Source: Gordonia sediminis
GTDB lineage: Bacteria; Actinomycetota; Actinomycetes; Mycobacteriales; Mycobacteriaceae
NCBI GenBank assembly: GCA_004193205.1
Contig: RZUM01000005.1
Location: forward strand, 62,001-126,000
DNA length: 64,000 nucleotides
Direction: 5' to 3'
The notes beneath the pieces were generated by a model, which made no database searches, was not told the DNA's origin, and saw nothing but the letters and a program-made list of their open reading frames with translations. This document shows, one piece after another, positions 53,548-61,282 of this stretch; the first letter of the stretch is position 1; each line of letters begins with the position of its first letter. The translations under genes and the position numbers were made by a program.

Positions 53548-55491
53548 TCAATTCGATTGGGTCGGGATGTCTTCGAGTGGGGTGGCCGGATCGAGTGACG
53601 ACATGTCGCCGGCCGACTGCCCGAGGTAACGGGCGCGGATCGCGCGTCGCATGATCTTGCCGTTCTTGGTTTTCGGCAGGGTCGGCACCACCACGACCGC
53701 GGGCGCAAAGGATTTGCCCGCGTTGGCCGCTGCCGTGGCCTCCAGGTCGGCGTGCTCGGCGGCGGACTTGAGCACCACGAATGCGACTGCACGTTGGCCG
53801 CGCATCTCGTCGGGTACTCCGATGACGGCCACCTCGGCGACCCGCGGATCACGCAGCACCGCGGTTTCGATCTCGGCGGGGCCGACGCGCCGTCCGGACA
53901 GCTTGAGCGTGTCGTCGGACCGTCCGTGGATGCGCCACATGCCCTCGACGTCCACGCTGGCAAGGTCGCCGTGAATCCACACCCCGTCGAACCGCTGCCA
54001 GTAGGTGGCCAGGTAGCGGTCGTGGTCACCCCAGAAGCTATGTGTCATCCCGGGGAAGGTGTTGCGGACGGCCAGTTCGCCGATCTCGCCGACGATTGCG
54101 TTGCCGTCATCGTCGAGCACCGCGGTGTCAATGCCGGGCAGTGGGCCGTTGAAGGCTGCGGCCGCCGCCGGGAAGCACGGGTACCCGACCAGGAGTCCGC
54201 CACCCACTTCGGTGCCGCCGCTGTAGTTGATGATCGCGCGGCGCTTGCCGCCGAAGTCATCGAACAGCCACCACCAGGTGGGGTCGTCCCAGGCTTCGCC
54301 GGTGGAGACAAAGGATTTCAGTGTCGGGACGTCGACGATGGCCTCGTCGCCGGCCGCGCGCAGGGCGCGGGCCGCGGTGGGTGCGATTCCCTGGACGGTG
54401 ACGCCATTGCGGTTGACCACATCCCACATGCGGGTCGGCGACGGATAGGTCGGCAAACCCTCGATCATCACAATCGTCGCGCCGAGCTGCAGCGGTCCGG
54501 TCATCAGCATCGGGCCGACGAGCCAGCCGAGGTCGGTGATCCAGCAGACCACGTCATCGTCGTGCACGTCGAATCCGTAGGCGAAGTCGATGGCCGTCTT
54601 GAGCGCGAATCCCCCGTGTGAGTGGACGATTCCCTTGGGACGCCCGGTGGTGCCGGAGGTGTAGACGATGCACAGCGGGTCGTTGGCGTCGGTCGCCACC
54701 GTCTCCACCGGCGCCGGGTTGGCGGGCAGTTCGTCGTAGTAGACGTCACGGCCGGACTGCATCGGGACGTCGGCGCCGAGATGCCGGATGACGACGACCG
54801 ACCGTACCGACGGTGAATCGGCTACGGCCGCATCGGCGGTGGACTTCATGTCGATCCGCTTGCCACGACGAGTCGTGCCGTCGGCGGTGATCAGCGCGAC
54901 CGCATCCGAGTCCTGCAGCCGGGTGGCCAGGGCGTCGGCCGCGTAGCCGCTGAACGTCGGCACGGCGATCGCGCCGAGCTGAGCGATGGCGAGGAACGCG
55001 ACCACGGCTTCGGGGACGACCGGCATGAACAGCGCCACGCGGTCACCGCGGCCGACACCGAGTCCGGCGAGGTTGGCGGCGAAACGCCGCACCTGCGTGT
55101 CGAGTTCGGCGAAGGTCAGCGTGCGTCGCTGGCCGCTGTCGCCCTCGTAGACCACCGCGGTCTTGTCGGCGTATGTGCCGGTGGCGTGGCGGTGCGCGCA
55201 CAGCGTGGCGACGTTGATCTGACCACCGGTGAACCACTGCGGGAACTCCTTGCCGGCGGACTCATCGAGCGCCGCGGTGAAATCGGTGCCGAACTCTACG
55301 TCGAGATCCGCTGCGGCAGCACGCCAGAACCATTCCGGGTCGGCGATCGTCTTCCGGTTCAGCTCTTCAAATCCCGTGCGGTCGTCGGCGAAGCCCCACT
55401 TGCGCAGTGCGGCCAGCAGTCGGCTGCGTTGCTTGACCGATTCGTCTGGGGTCCAGGCGATGTCGGTGGATAACACCTGGGTGTCTGCCAT
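53548..55491 (-). CDS. Acetyl-CoA synthetase-like acyl-CoA synthetase
   Basis: 647 residues, with the extra 110-residue N-terminal ACAS_N-type domain of acetyl/propionyl/acetoacetyl-CoA synthetases. VYTSGTTGRPKGIVHSHGG, YSGGTEVGGG, WIHGDLASVD, GRSDDTLKLSGRRVGPAEIE and the catalytic lysine in TLPKTKNGKIMRR are complete. W-containing loops such as CWITDLGWLVGP (acyl pocket) argue for a short-chain acid. It is only ten bases from the acyl-CoA dehydrogenase gene on the same strand and 36 bases from the MaoC gene upstream, so it belongs to the operon started at 56001. Confidence 0.9.
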   Translation of the reverse strand: MADTQVLSTDIAWTPDESVKQRSRLLAALRKWGFADDRTGFEELNRKTIADPEWFWRAAAADLDVEFGTDFTAALDESAGKEFPQWFTGGQINVATLCAHRHATGTYADKTAVVYEGDSGQRRTLTFAELDTQVRRFAANLAGLGVGRGDRVALFMPVVPEAVVAFLAIAQLGAIAVPTFSGYAADALATRLQDSDAVALITADGTTRRGKRIDMKSTADAAVADSPSVRSVVVIRHLGADVPMQSGRDVYYDELPANPAPVETVATDANDPLCIVYTSGTTGRPKGIVHSHGGFALKTAIDFAYGFDVHDDDVVCWITDLGWLVGPMLMTGPLQLGATIVMIEGLPTYPSPTRMWDVVNRNGVTVQGIAPTAARALRAAGDEAIVDVPTLKSFVSTGEAWDDPTWWWLFDDFGGKRRAIINYSGGTEVGGGLLVGYPCFPAAAAAFNGPLPGIDTAVLDDDGNAIVGEIGELAVRNTFPGMTHSFWGDHDRYLATYWQRFDGVWIHGDLASVDVEGMWRIHGRSDDTLKLSGRRVGPAEIETAVLRDPRVAEVAVIGVPDEMRGQRAVAFVVLKSAAEHADLEATAAANAGKSFAPAVVVVPTLPKTKNGKIMRRAIRARYLGQSAGDMSSLDPATPLEDIPTQSN

Positions 55492-55527
55492 CTCGGAATC
55501 ACTCCACTCGTTGCGGTCGGGGGCCGG

Positions 55528-56001
55528 TCAGGCCGGCTGTGCCTGCGCCAGGCTGGATTTCTTGATCATCAGGCCGACGCGGGTGGTGTCGCAGACGACC
55601 TCGTCGCGCTGGTTGATGCCCTGGTGGCGGAAGGTGACGATGCCGGAGTCGTCGCGGCTCTTGGATTCGCGGACGGCGACGATCTCGGTGCGCACGCGGA
55701 TGGTGTCGCCGTGGAACACCGGCTTGGGGAACTTGGTCTCTTGGAAGCCCAGGTTGCCCAGGGTGGTTCCGTAGGTGGTCTCGTGCATCGAGATGCCACA
55801 GACCAAGCCGTGGACGAACAGGCTGTTCATCAGGCGCTGCCCGTGGATGGAGTTCTTGGAGTACTCGGCATCCAGGTGCAGCGGCGCCATGTTGAGGGTC
55901 ATCGTCGAGAACAGCACGTTGTCGGTCTCGGTGACGGTGCGACGCACTTCGTGCTCGATGATCTGACCGGGTTCGAACTCTTCGAAATACAGGCCTGGCA
56001 T
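55528..56001 (-). CDS. MaoC-type hot-dog hydratase (Rv2499c-like)
   Basis: 158 residues from ATG 56001 (AAAGGA upstream). The hydratase-2 region reads TMTLNMAPLHLDAEYS, where the usual catalytic Asp of GDxNPIH is changed but the PLH remains; relatives with this form hydrate mesaconyl/itaconyl-type CoAs. FPKPVFHGDTIRVRTEI and IVTFRHQGINQRDEVV are the strands that follow. Length and pattern suit the mycobacterial Rv2499c group, a partner of the CitE-like Rv2498c. It is the promoter-proximal gene of the operon MaoC-synthetase-acyl-CoA dehydrogenase-racemase-crotonase-CoA-transferase; the 17-bp motif is 19 bases upstream. Confidence 0.84.
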   Translation of the reverse strand: MPGLYFEEFEPGQIIEHEVRRTVTETDNVLFSTMTLNMAPLHLDAEYSKNSIHGQRLMNSLFVHGLVCGISMHETTYGTTLGNLGFQETKFPKPVFHGDTIRVRTEIVAVRESKSRDDSGIVTFRHQGINQRDEVVCDTTRVGLMIKKSSLAQAQPA

Positions 56002-56019
56002 GGTCCCATTTCCTTTCGG

Positions 56020-56036
56020 GGGATAGAATATTGTGC
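56020..56036 (+). promoter_or_regulatory. 17-bp shared motif, site 3 (MaoC promoter)
   Basis: GGGATAGAATATTGTGC, read on the plus strand, 19 bases upstream of the MaoC start on the minus strand. It matches site 1 (TGGATAGTATATTGTGC) at 15 of 17 positions. Such a position would overlap the promoter or 5' leader. Confidence 0.62.
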
Positions 56037-56061
56037 TTTCTTGAATTGTCTGGAGCGGCAA

Positions 56062-56233
56062 GTGGTCTCGATACGCCACTCACTCCGTTCGCGCCTACTC
56101 GACCAGCGGGTGAGCGATGGTGGCGGTGGTCTCGATACGCCACTCACTCCGTTCGCGCCTACTCGACCAACGGTGGGGCTCCTCCGCTGGTCGAGTAGCC
56201 GACGAGCGTAGCGAGGAGGCGTATCGAGACCAC
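56062..56233. repeat. Three copies of the palindromic intergenic repeat (units F-H)
   Basis: F 56062-56109 and G 56126-56173 lie in one orientation (start GTGGTCTCGATACGCCACTC, end CTACTCGACCAGCG), H 56185-56233 in the other (start CGCTGGTCGAGTAGCC, end GGCGTATCGAGACCAC). F and G are nearly identical. Together with A-D at 22 kb and E at 38.5 kb they make eight copies in 64 kb, all intergenic. G and H are inverted neighbours that could form a long stem. The array separates the MaoC gene from the CitE-like gene. Confidence 0.85.
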
Positions 56234-56251
56234 TCCCACGAGTGAAACCTC

Positions 56252-57145
56252 TCAGGCGTTTGCCGAAACGGCATCGGCCAGCGCGATGACGCCCTCGGCG
56301 GTCTTCACGTGCGCGATGTCGATGTGCTGTCCCTCGAAATCGACTGCGGCGCTGCCCTTCGCCTCCGCCTCGCGGAAGGCGTCGATCATCCGGCGGTAGC
56401 GGTCGACCAGTTCGGTTTCGGGGGTGAAGACCTCGTTGGAGATGGCGATGTGCGAGGGGTGGATGCACACCATGCCGCGGTAGCCGAGCTGCCGGTTGTC
56501 CAGGCAGAACTGCCGCATGCCGTCGAGGTCCTTGATGTCCTGCCACACACCGGCGACGGGGTGGTGCAGACCGGCGGCGCGGGCGGCAAGCACGAGTCGG
56601 CTGCGCAGGTACAGGGTCTCAAGCCCGCCGGGGGTGAACTCGAAGCCGAGTTCGCGGCCGACGTCGGCGCTGGGACCGGTGGCCCCGAGAAGACTCGAGA
56701 CACGCGGGCTGGCCGCGGCGATCTCTTCGCAGTGCGCCATCGACACAGCGGTCTCGTAGCTGACGATCAGGCCGACGGTGCCGGGTTCGAGGCCGCGCAC
56801 CTCTTCGAGGTGGGTGACCACCGCGTCGATGCGGACGATCTCCTCGGCGTCGAACACCTTGGGCAGGAACAGGCCCGCCAGTCCGGGGCGGACGACGGTC
56901 TCGAGATCTTGCGCCTGGATGCCGCTGCTCTTGCTGTTGGGACGAACCCACACGTCGGCGCGGATGCCGTCGTTGTGCAGGCGGTCGATGGTGGCGGCGA
57001 CCGTGACGCGTGCCTCGTCCTTGTCGGCGACGGGTACCGAGTCCTCGAGGTCGAGGATCACCGCGTCGGCACCCGACGCGATGCCCTTGTCGGCCCAGCT
57101 GGGCTTATGGCCGGGAACGAACAACATGGAACGGTAGGGATTCAC
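56252..57145 (-). CDS. CitE-like CoA-ester lyase (HpcH/HpaI fold)
   Basis: 297 residues. YRSMLFVPGHKPSWADKG is the family start, AVILDLEDSVP the metal-binding acidic run, WVRPNSKSSG the arginine loop, LIVSYETAVSM the metal Glu region and GMVCIHPSHIAISNEVF the CoA-binding end. The enzyme cuts or joins a beta-hydroxyacyl-CoA such as malyl-, citramalyl- or 3-hydroxy-3-methylglutaryl-type CoA. With the Rv2499c-like MaoC and a CoA-transferase on either side, (S)-citramalyl-CoA lyase, the last step of itaconate use, is a good candidate. A 58-base gap separates it from the CoA-transferase upstream. Confidence 0.86.
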   Translation of the reverse strand: MNPYRSMLFVPGHKPSWADKGIASGADAVILDLEDSVPVADKDEARVTVAATIDRLHNDGIRADVWVRPNSKSSGIQAQDLETVVRPGLAGLFLPKVFDAEEIVRIDAVVTHLEEVRGLEPGTVGLIVSYETAVSMAHCEEIAAASPRVSSLLGATGPSADVGRELGFEFTPGGLETLYLRSRLVLAARAAGLHHPVAGVWQDIKDLDGMRQFCLDNRQLGYRGMVCIHPSHIAISNEVFTPETELVDRYRRMIDAFREAEAKGSAAVDFEGQHIDIAHVKTAEGVIALADAVSANA

Positions 57146-57202
57146 GGTTTCTCCTTCGTGGAAATGGTCAGATCACGCTGTGTGGGAAAGGCTTCGGCGG
57201 GA

Positions 57203-58384
57203 TCAGGATTGCGAGCTGTCGTCGTCGAGCACACCCGATGCGACGAGTTCGTCGATGGTCTCCTCGGAGTACACCTCGCGTGCGACGGCACGGCTGTCCG
57301 CGCCGACCCGCGGCGCGCGCGGATTGCGCTCGGGCCGTTCCCCGTCGAAGCGCCACGGCGGTCGCATCAGCGCCAGTCCGTCGGGCTGGATGTCCGCGAG
57401 CTCCAGCCATTTCACCTGCTCACTCTCGATATAGCCGGTAACGGTGAGGACCGGTGCGAACGGCACATCGTGTTCGGTGAGGCGCTTCTCCCACTCGGCG
57501 TACGAGCGGGTGGCGAACTCGGCTTCGACGATCTTGACGAGTTCGAAGTAATTGGCTTCGCGGGGCCGGTAGATCGCGAACCGCGGGTCCTCGGTCAGAT
57601 CGGGCCGCTCCATCGCGGCACACAGTGCGTGCCAGAACTTCTGCGACGACGACAGGTGCACGGCCATGAACTCGCCGGTAGAGGTCTCCACACAGAAGTT
57701 CTGCGCCTGCGGGTGCCGGCTCTGCCGGTCGGGGTCCTTACCGAGTTCGAAGGCCTGGGTGATCGAGTCGGTGGTCAGCGTGCTGACCGCCTCCATGATC
57801 GAGGTCTGCACGTGCTGGCTCTCGCCGGTCTTCAGTCGGCCGACGAGAGCCGCGAGCACGCCCGTGGCGGTCGAGAGCCCAGTCACCAAATCGGCGGACA
57901 GACCACCGGCGAGCTGGGGATGGCCGGCATCGCCGAAGATCGAGTACAGGCCGCCGAAGGCGTGGCCGATCGTGTCGTAAGCGGGACGGTTGGCCAGCGG
58001 ACCACCCTCGCCGAAGCCGGTCACCGAGCCGTAGACGACGTCGGGGCGCAGTGCGCGGCAGTCCTCCAGGCCCAGGCCGAGTGCGTCGGCCTTGCCGGGA
58101 CGCAGATTCTCCAGCACCACGTCGAAATGCGGGATCAACGCTTTGACCAAGGCGACGCCCTCGGGCTTCTTCAGGTCGACCGCGAGGCTGCGCTTGCCGG
58201 CGTTGTACTGCCGGAAGTAGGGGCTCTGGTCGTTCTGCAGCCGACGGAAGTCCTCGCCCACCTCGGGCTTCTCCACCTTGACGACCTCGGCTCCCAGCGA
58301 GCAGAGCATCGAGGTGCCGAACGGGAGTGCGATATATCCGCCGATCTCGAGGATTCGAATCCCGTCGAGGGGTTTGTGCTGCAT
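57203..58384 (-). CDS. CaiB/BaiF-family (class III) CoA-transferase
   Basis: 393 residues from ATG 58384 with AGGAG nearby. GYIALPFGTSMLCSLGAEVVKVE, the catalytic aspartate in RPAYDTIGHAFGG, and a histidine-bearing ETSTGEFMAVHLSSSQKFW region are seen; the racemase marks are absent. It would load CoA onto a free acid from succinyl-CoA or acetyl-CoA, and in an itaconate scheme it is the itaconate CoA-transferase. It is the first gene of the transferase-CitE pair; the 17-bp motif at 58419 lies 35 bases upstream. Confidence 0.88.
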   Translation of the reverse strand: MQHKPLDGIRILEIGGYIALPFGTSMLCSLGAEVVKVEKPEVGEDFRRLQNDQSPYFRQYNAGKRSLAVDLKKPEGVALVKALIPHFDVVLENLRPGKADALGLGLEDCRALRPDVVYGSVTGFGEGGPLANRPAYDTIGHAFGGLYSIFGDAGHPQLAGGLSADLVTGLSTATGVLAALVGRLKTGESQHVQTSIMEAVSTLTTDSITQAFELGKDPDRQSRHPQAQNFCVETSTGEFMAVHLSSSQKFWHALCAAMERPDLTEDPRFAIYRPREANYFELVKIVEAEFATRSYAEWEKRLTEHDVPFAPVLTVTGYIESEQVKWLELADIQPDGLALMRPPWRFDGERPERNPRAPRVGADSRAVAREVYSEETIDELVASGVLDDDSSQS

Positions 58385-58418
58385 GTCCGCTCCTGTGTCT
58401 GCTATGACCTCGGTCACC

Positions 58419-58435
58419 AAAGAATATATTATCCA
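58419..58435 (-). promoter_or_regulatory. 17-bp shared motif, site 4 (CoA-transferase promoter)
   Basis: Read on the minus strand: TGGATAATATATTCTTT, 34 bases upstream of the CoA-transferase start. Matches site 1 at 13 of 17 positions; the last six bases deviate most, so it is the weakest of the four. Confidence 0.5.
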
Positions 58436-58582
58436 TAATCGATTGGCAAGGGTGCTGCTCAAACAATTCGGTCAGCTGCACCTTCGTTGCGTAGGGGCCG
58501 CCATAACACGGCCACCCAGCGGGCAGGCAAGTTCCGGCATCAGTCAAGTCCGGCGCAAGTGAAAGCCGAGCCCATCGGCGAT

Positions 58583-58617
58583 CTATTTCTCGGTTATAGC
58601 ATCTAAAGTAGAAATAG
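58583..58617. promoter_or_regulatory. Inverted repeat upstream of the Fic gene
   Basis: CTATTTCT (58583-58590) and AGAAATAG (58610-58617) pair perfectly over a 19-base spacer, 20 bases before the Fic ATG (58638). The AT-rich stretch in a GC-rich genome marks the Fic promoter region. A winged-helix domain at the C-terminus of the Fic protein could bind it. Confidence 0.48.
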
Positions 58618-58637
58618 TCGCTCGGACGGAGGCAAGT

Positions 58638-59828
58638 ATGGGCATTCACGTCGAGCGTCTGTGGCGCCCTAAGGACGCGAGTGGCCTGAGTCGCAAGGAC
58701 CGTGCACCGGGGCGGTATCGCGCTTACGTTCCAGACGAATTGGGCGACAGACTGCCAATCGTTAGCACTCAGGCACAGGGGGCAGCTGGGGACGCGCTGA
58801 CCGTACTCGCCCGCGCGGACGAACGGATCGGTTCGCGGGGCCGCTACCTCAACCATCTGTTGGTTCGTTCTGAGTCGATCTCGTCGTCGTGGATCGAGGG
58901 CAACCGCGTTACGCCGAAGCGCCTGGCAATCGCCGAGCTGTTGCACCAGGGGCCGCAGCAGGCACTTGATGTGGTCGCGAATGTGCGGGCGACGGAGCAG
59001 GCGGTCGCGGGGTTGGCCGAGCTGGCGCGGACGATCACGACCGACGACATAGTGGACCTCCAACACATCATCGAGCCTCGACTGGAACGGGGGCTTCGGC
59101 GGGAGCAGAACTGGGTCGGCGGACCTGGCTGGTCGCCGTTGCGAGCGGCCTTCGTCCCGCCGCCGGAGACCGAGGTGCCGCGTCTGGTAGACGACTTGGC
59201 GCGCTTTGTCACGGACACCCGCGGAAACCCGGTTATCAGGGCGGCGATCGCGCACGCACAATTCGAAACGATCCATCCATTTATCGATGGCAACGGCCGA
59301 ACCGGGCGCGCGCTGATCCATACGATCCTGCGCAGGGCCGACGCGTTGCGGAACGTTCTCATCCCGATCAGCGCCGTCTTCGCCGACGACACCGACTCCT
59401 ACATCGCGGGACTCACCGCCTACCGCGCCGACCCGCCGGCGCTCGATGACTGGGTGACCGGATTCGCCCGTGCCGTCGAGGAAGCTGCGGGCAGTGCGGT
59501 GAAGTTCGCCGACGATATCACTGATCTCGACCGCGAGATCTATGACCGGCTGGTTGCGTATCGCCGCGGACGCGGCGTCAATCCTGCGGCGCCACGACGC
59601 GATGCCGTCCTGTTGCGCATTCTCGACACACTCGCCTCCGATCCGGTGCTCACCGCCGAGTCTGTCAGCGTGCGTTTGTCCGCGTCACCCCAAGCCGCTC
59701 ACCGGGCGCTCGCCGAACTCGCGAATGCCGGGATACTCGGGCGAACGAAGGATCAGCGCGGCAGACTGATCTGCTGGACTGCGGACCGTCATCTCGCACT
59801 CGTCGCCCTCACCGAACGCGGCAAATGA
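58638..59828 (+). CDS. Fic-domain AMPylase with N-terminal inhibitory motif
   Basis: GGAGGC precedes the ATG at 58638; 396 residues. The active motif HPFIDGNGRTGR starts at H213, complete with catalytic His and the phosphate-binding loop. An inhibitory helix of the (S/T)xxxE(G/N) type is seen as S83-SWI-E87-G88-N89, in the N-terminal part, so it is a class II Fic. Residues 300-390 look like a winged helix (TLASDPVLTAESVSVRLSASP, AHRALAELANAGIL), the usual DNA-binding or target-binding end. It transfers AMP from ATP to a protein hydroxyl. It is on the plus strand, alone, inside the minus-strand catabolic run. Confidence 0.9.
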   Translation: MGIHVERLWRPKDASGLSRKDRAPGRYRAYVPDELGDRLPIVSTQAQGAAGDALTVLARADERIGSRGRYLNHLLVRSESISSSWIEGNRVTPKRLAIAELLHQGPQQALDVVANVRATEQAVAGLAELARTITTDDIVDLQHIIEPRLERGLRREQNWVGGPGWSPLRAAFVPPPETEVPRLVDDLARFVTDTRGNPVIRAAIAHAQFETIHPFIDGNGRTGRALIHTILRRADALRNVLIPISAVFADDTDSYIAGLTAYRADPPALDDWVTGFARAVEEAAGSAVKFADDITDLDREIYDRLVAYRRGRGVNPAAPRRDAVLLRILDTLASDPVLTAESVSVRLSASPQAAHRALAELANAGILGRTKDQRGRLICWTADRHLALVALTERGK

Positions 59829-59869
59829 GAAGTGCCGCAACAGCTGAGTTAGCTCGAGTTAGCTCCGAG

Positions 59870-61258
59870 TTAGCTCGCCACGAGCAACGCCACCAGATCC
59901 GCAGCCTTTACCGACGGATCGGTGTTCTTGATCGCCGCCAGCAACGCCTCGGTCTGCTCGGCACCGAGGTTGGTCGTGGTGAGGTCACGGAACTTGGCGT
60001 CCGAATCCTCCTGCGACATCGGGTTGGGTGCCGATCCGACCGAGTCCTCGACGAAGATGTGCTCGGTGGACCCGTCGGTGAAGGTCGCGGTGATGTCGGC
60101 GACCATCTTGGTGGGATAGTTCTGGTCGAGGTCGGCGTCGACGTGAATCCGCAGCCGCTGGGCCAGTTGGGCGATCTCGCCCTCGGGCCCGAGATCCAGG
60201 GTGCCCGCCATGTACTGCCGGTGGGTCTCGTAGCCGTTGCCCTTACCCAGCGTCGACAGCGCGAACTGGAACGGAAGGCTGTACTGCAGATGTTCGATCT
60301 GTTGCGGTGCATACGCATTCACGTTGCTGTTGCCGACGACGACGTCGCCGCTCTCCCGGATGCCGAGGTCGACGTGGTCGATGTCCGCGGCGCGAGCACG
60401 AAGTTGGCGTGCGCCGTCGATGAAGGCGTGGTTGAACCCGCAGCAGCAGTACGGCTTGAAGAGCGGTTCGGCGATCTCGTACGGATTTGTCAGGGAAAAC
60501 CGCTCGGCGTCTTCGGGTTTGAGGTCCTTGACGACGAAGGTCTGGAAGAAGCCCTTGGCGCCGGACAGGAATCGGCTCGGTCCGGTGATACCGGCCTCGG
60601 CCATCTCCGCGGCGCGGATGCCGTTGCGGGCGCCGATGCCCGAGTGCACGCGTTTGATCGAGCCGCCCGACGAGGTGTACTCGGTGGTGCCGGCGCAGTG
60701 ACTGAACGCGATCGCGAGTGCGTTCAGCGTGGTCGGCAGATCGAAGCCACGCATCTTGGCCACGACGGCGGCGGTGCCGAACGGGGAGAGCACGGCGTGC
60801 GGATGGAAGCCGCGGCGCAGCAGATCCGGAGAGGCGAGGGTGCCGATGCGGGTGTAGACCTCGTAGCCGGCGACGATGCCCTCGATCACCTCCCGCATGG
60901 TGGCGCCCATCTCCTCGCCGACGGCCAGCGCCGCCGAGATGACCGCGCTGCCGGGGTGGCTGAGGCTGGCCGAGTGCGCGTCATCGTACTCGAAGCTGTG
61001 GCCGAAGGTCGCGTTGACGAACGCGGCGTCACCGGCGCTCATCGCCTCACCGGACAGCGCAACCCGTGCGGTACCCGGCGCGTGCGTGCGGCGGGTCAGG
61101 TCGGCGACGGCCTGACTCCACGGCAGGGTGGCGCAACCGACCTGCAGGCCGAGCTGATCCTGCATGAGTCGACGAGTGCCGTCGAGTGCCTCGGGGGTCA
61201 GTTGGTCGTAGTCGAGATCGACGACGAGCCGGGCGACGGCTTCTTCGATGGAGGTCAT
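59870..61258 (-). CDS. MmgE/PrpD-family protein
   Basis: 462 residues from ATG 61258. The all-alpha N-terminal domain has MSAGDAAFVNATFGHSFEYDDAH (family signature around the active His/Asp) and HPGSAVISAALAVGEE, and the second domain begins with KGFFQTFVVKDL and FKPYCCCGFNHAFIDG. Relatives act as 2-methylcitrate dehydratase or cis-aconitate decarboxylase. Since the neighbourhood looks like C5-dicarboxylate metabolism, it may act on an itaconate- or citramalate-related acid; family membership alone cannot tell dehydratase from decarboxylase. It ends 24 bases before the aldehyde dehydrogenase and is likely co-transcribed with it. Confidence 0.88.
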   Translation of the reverse strand: MTSIEEAVARLVVDLDYDQLTPEALDGTRRLMQDQLGLQVGCATLPWSQAVADLTRRTHAPGTARVALSGEAMSAGDAAFVNATFGHSFEYDDAHSASLSHPGSAVISAALAVGEEMGATMREVIEGIVAGYEVYTRIGTLASPDLLRRGFHPHAVLSPFGTAAVVAKMRGFDLPTTLNALAIAFSHCAGTTEYTSSGGSIKRVHSGIGARNGIRAAEMAEAGITGPSRFLSGAKGFFQTFVVKDLKPEDAERFSLTNPYEIAEPLFKPYCCCGFNHAFIDGARQLRARAADIDHVDLGIRESGDVVVGNSNVNAYAPQQIEHLQYSLPFQFALSTLGKGNGYETHRQYMAGTLDLGPEGEIAQLAQRLRIHVDADLDQNYPTKMVADITATFTDGSTEHIFVEDSVGSAPNPMSQEDSDAKFRDLTTTNLGAEQTEALLAAIKNTDPSVKAADLVALLVAS

Positions 61259-61282
61259 GAAAGGTCTTCTCCTATAGACGAG

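Noticed and set aside
56309-58438. 709-codon plus-strand open frame
   Set aside because: Antisense to the CitE-like and CoA-transferase genes, which carry full motifs; no domain is seen in it.
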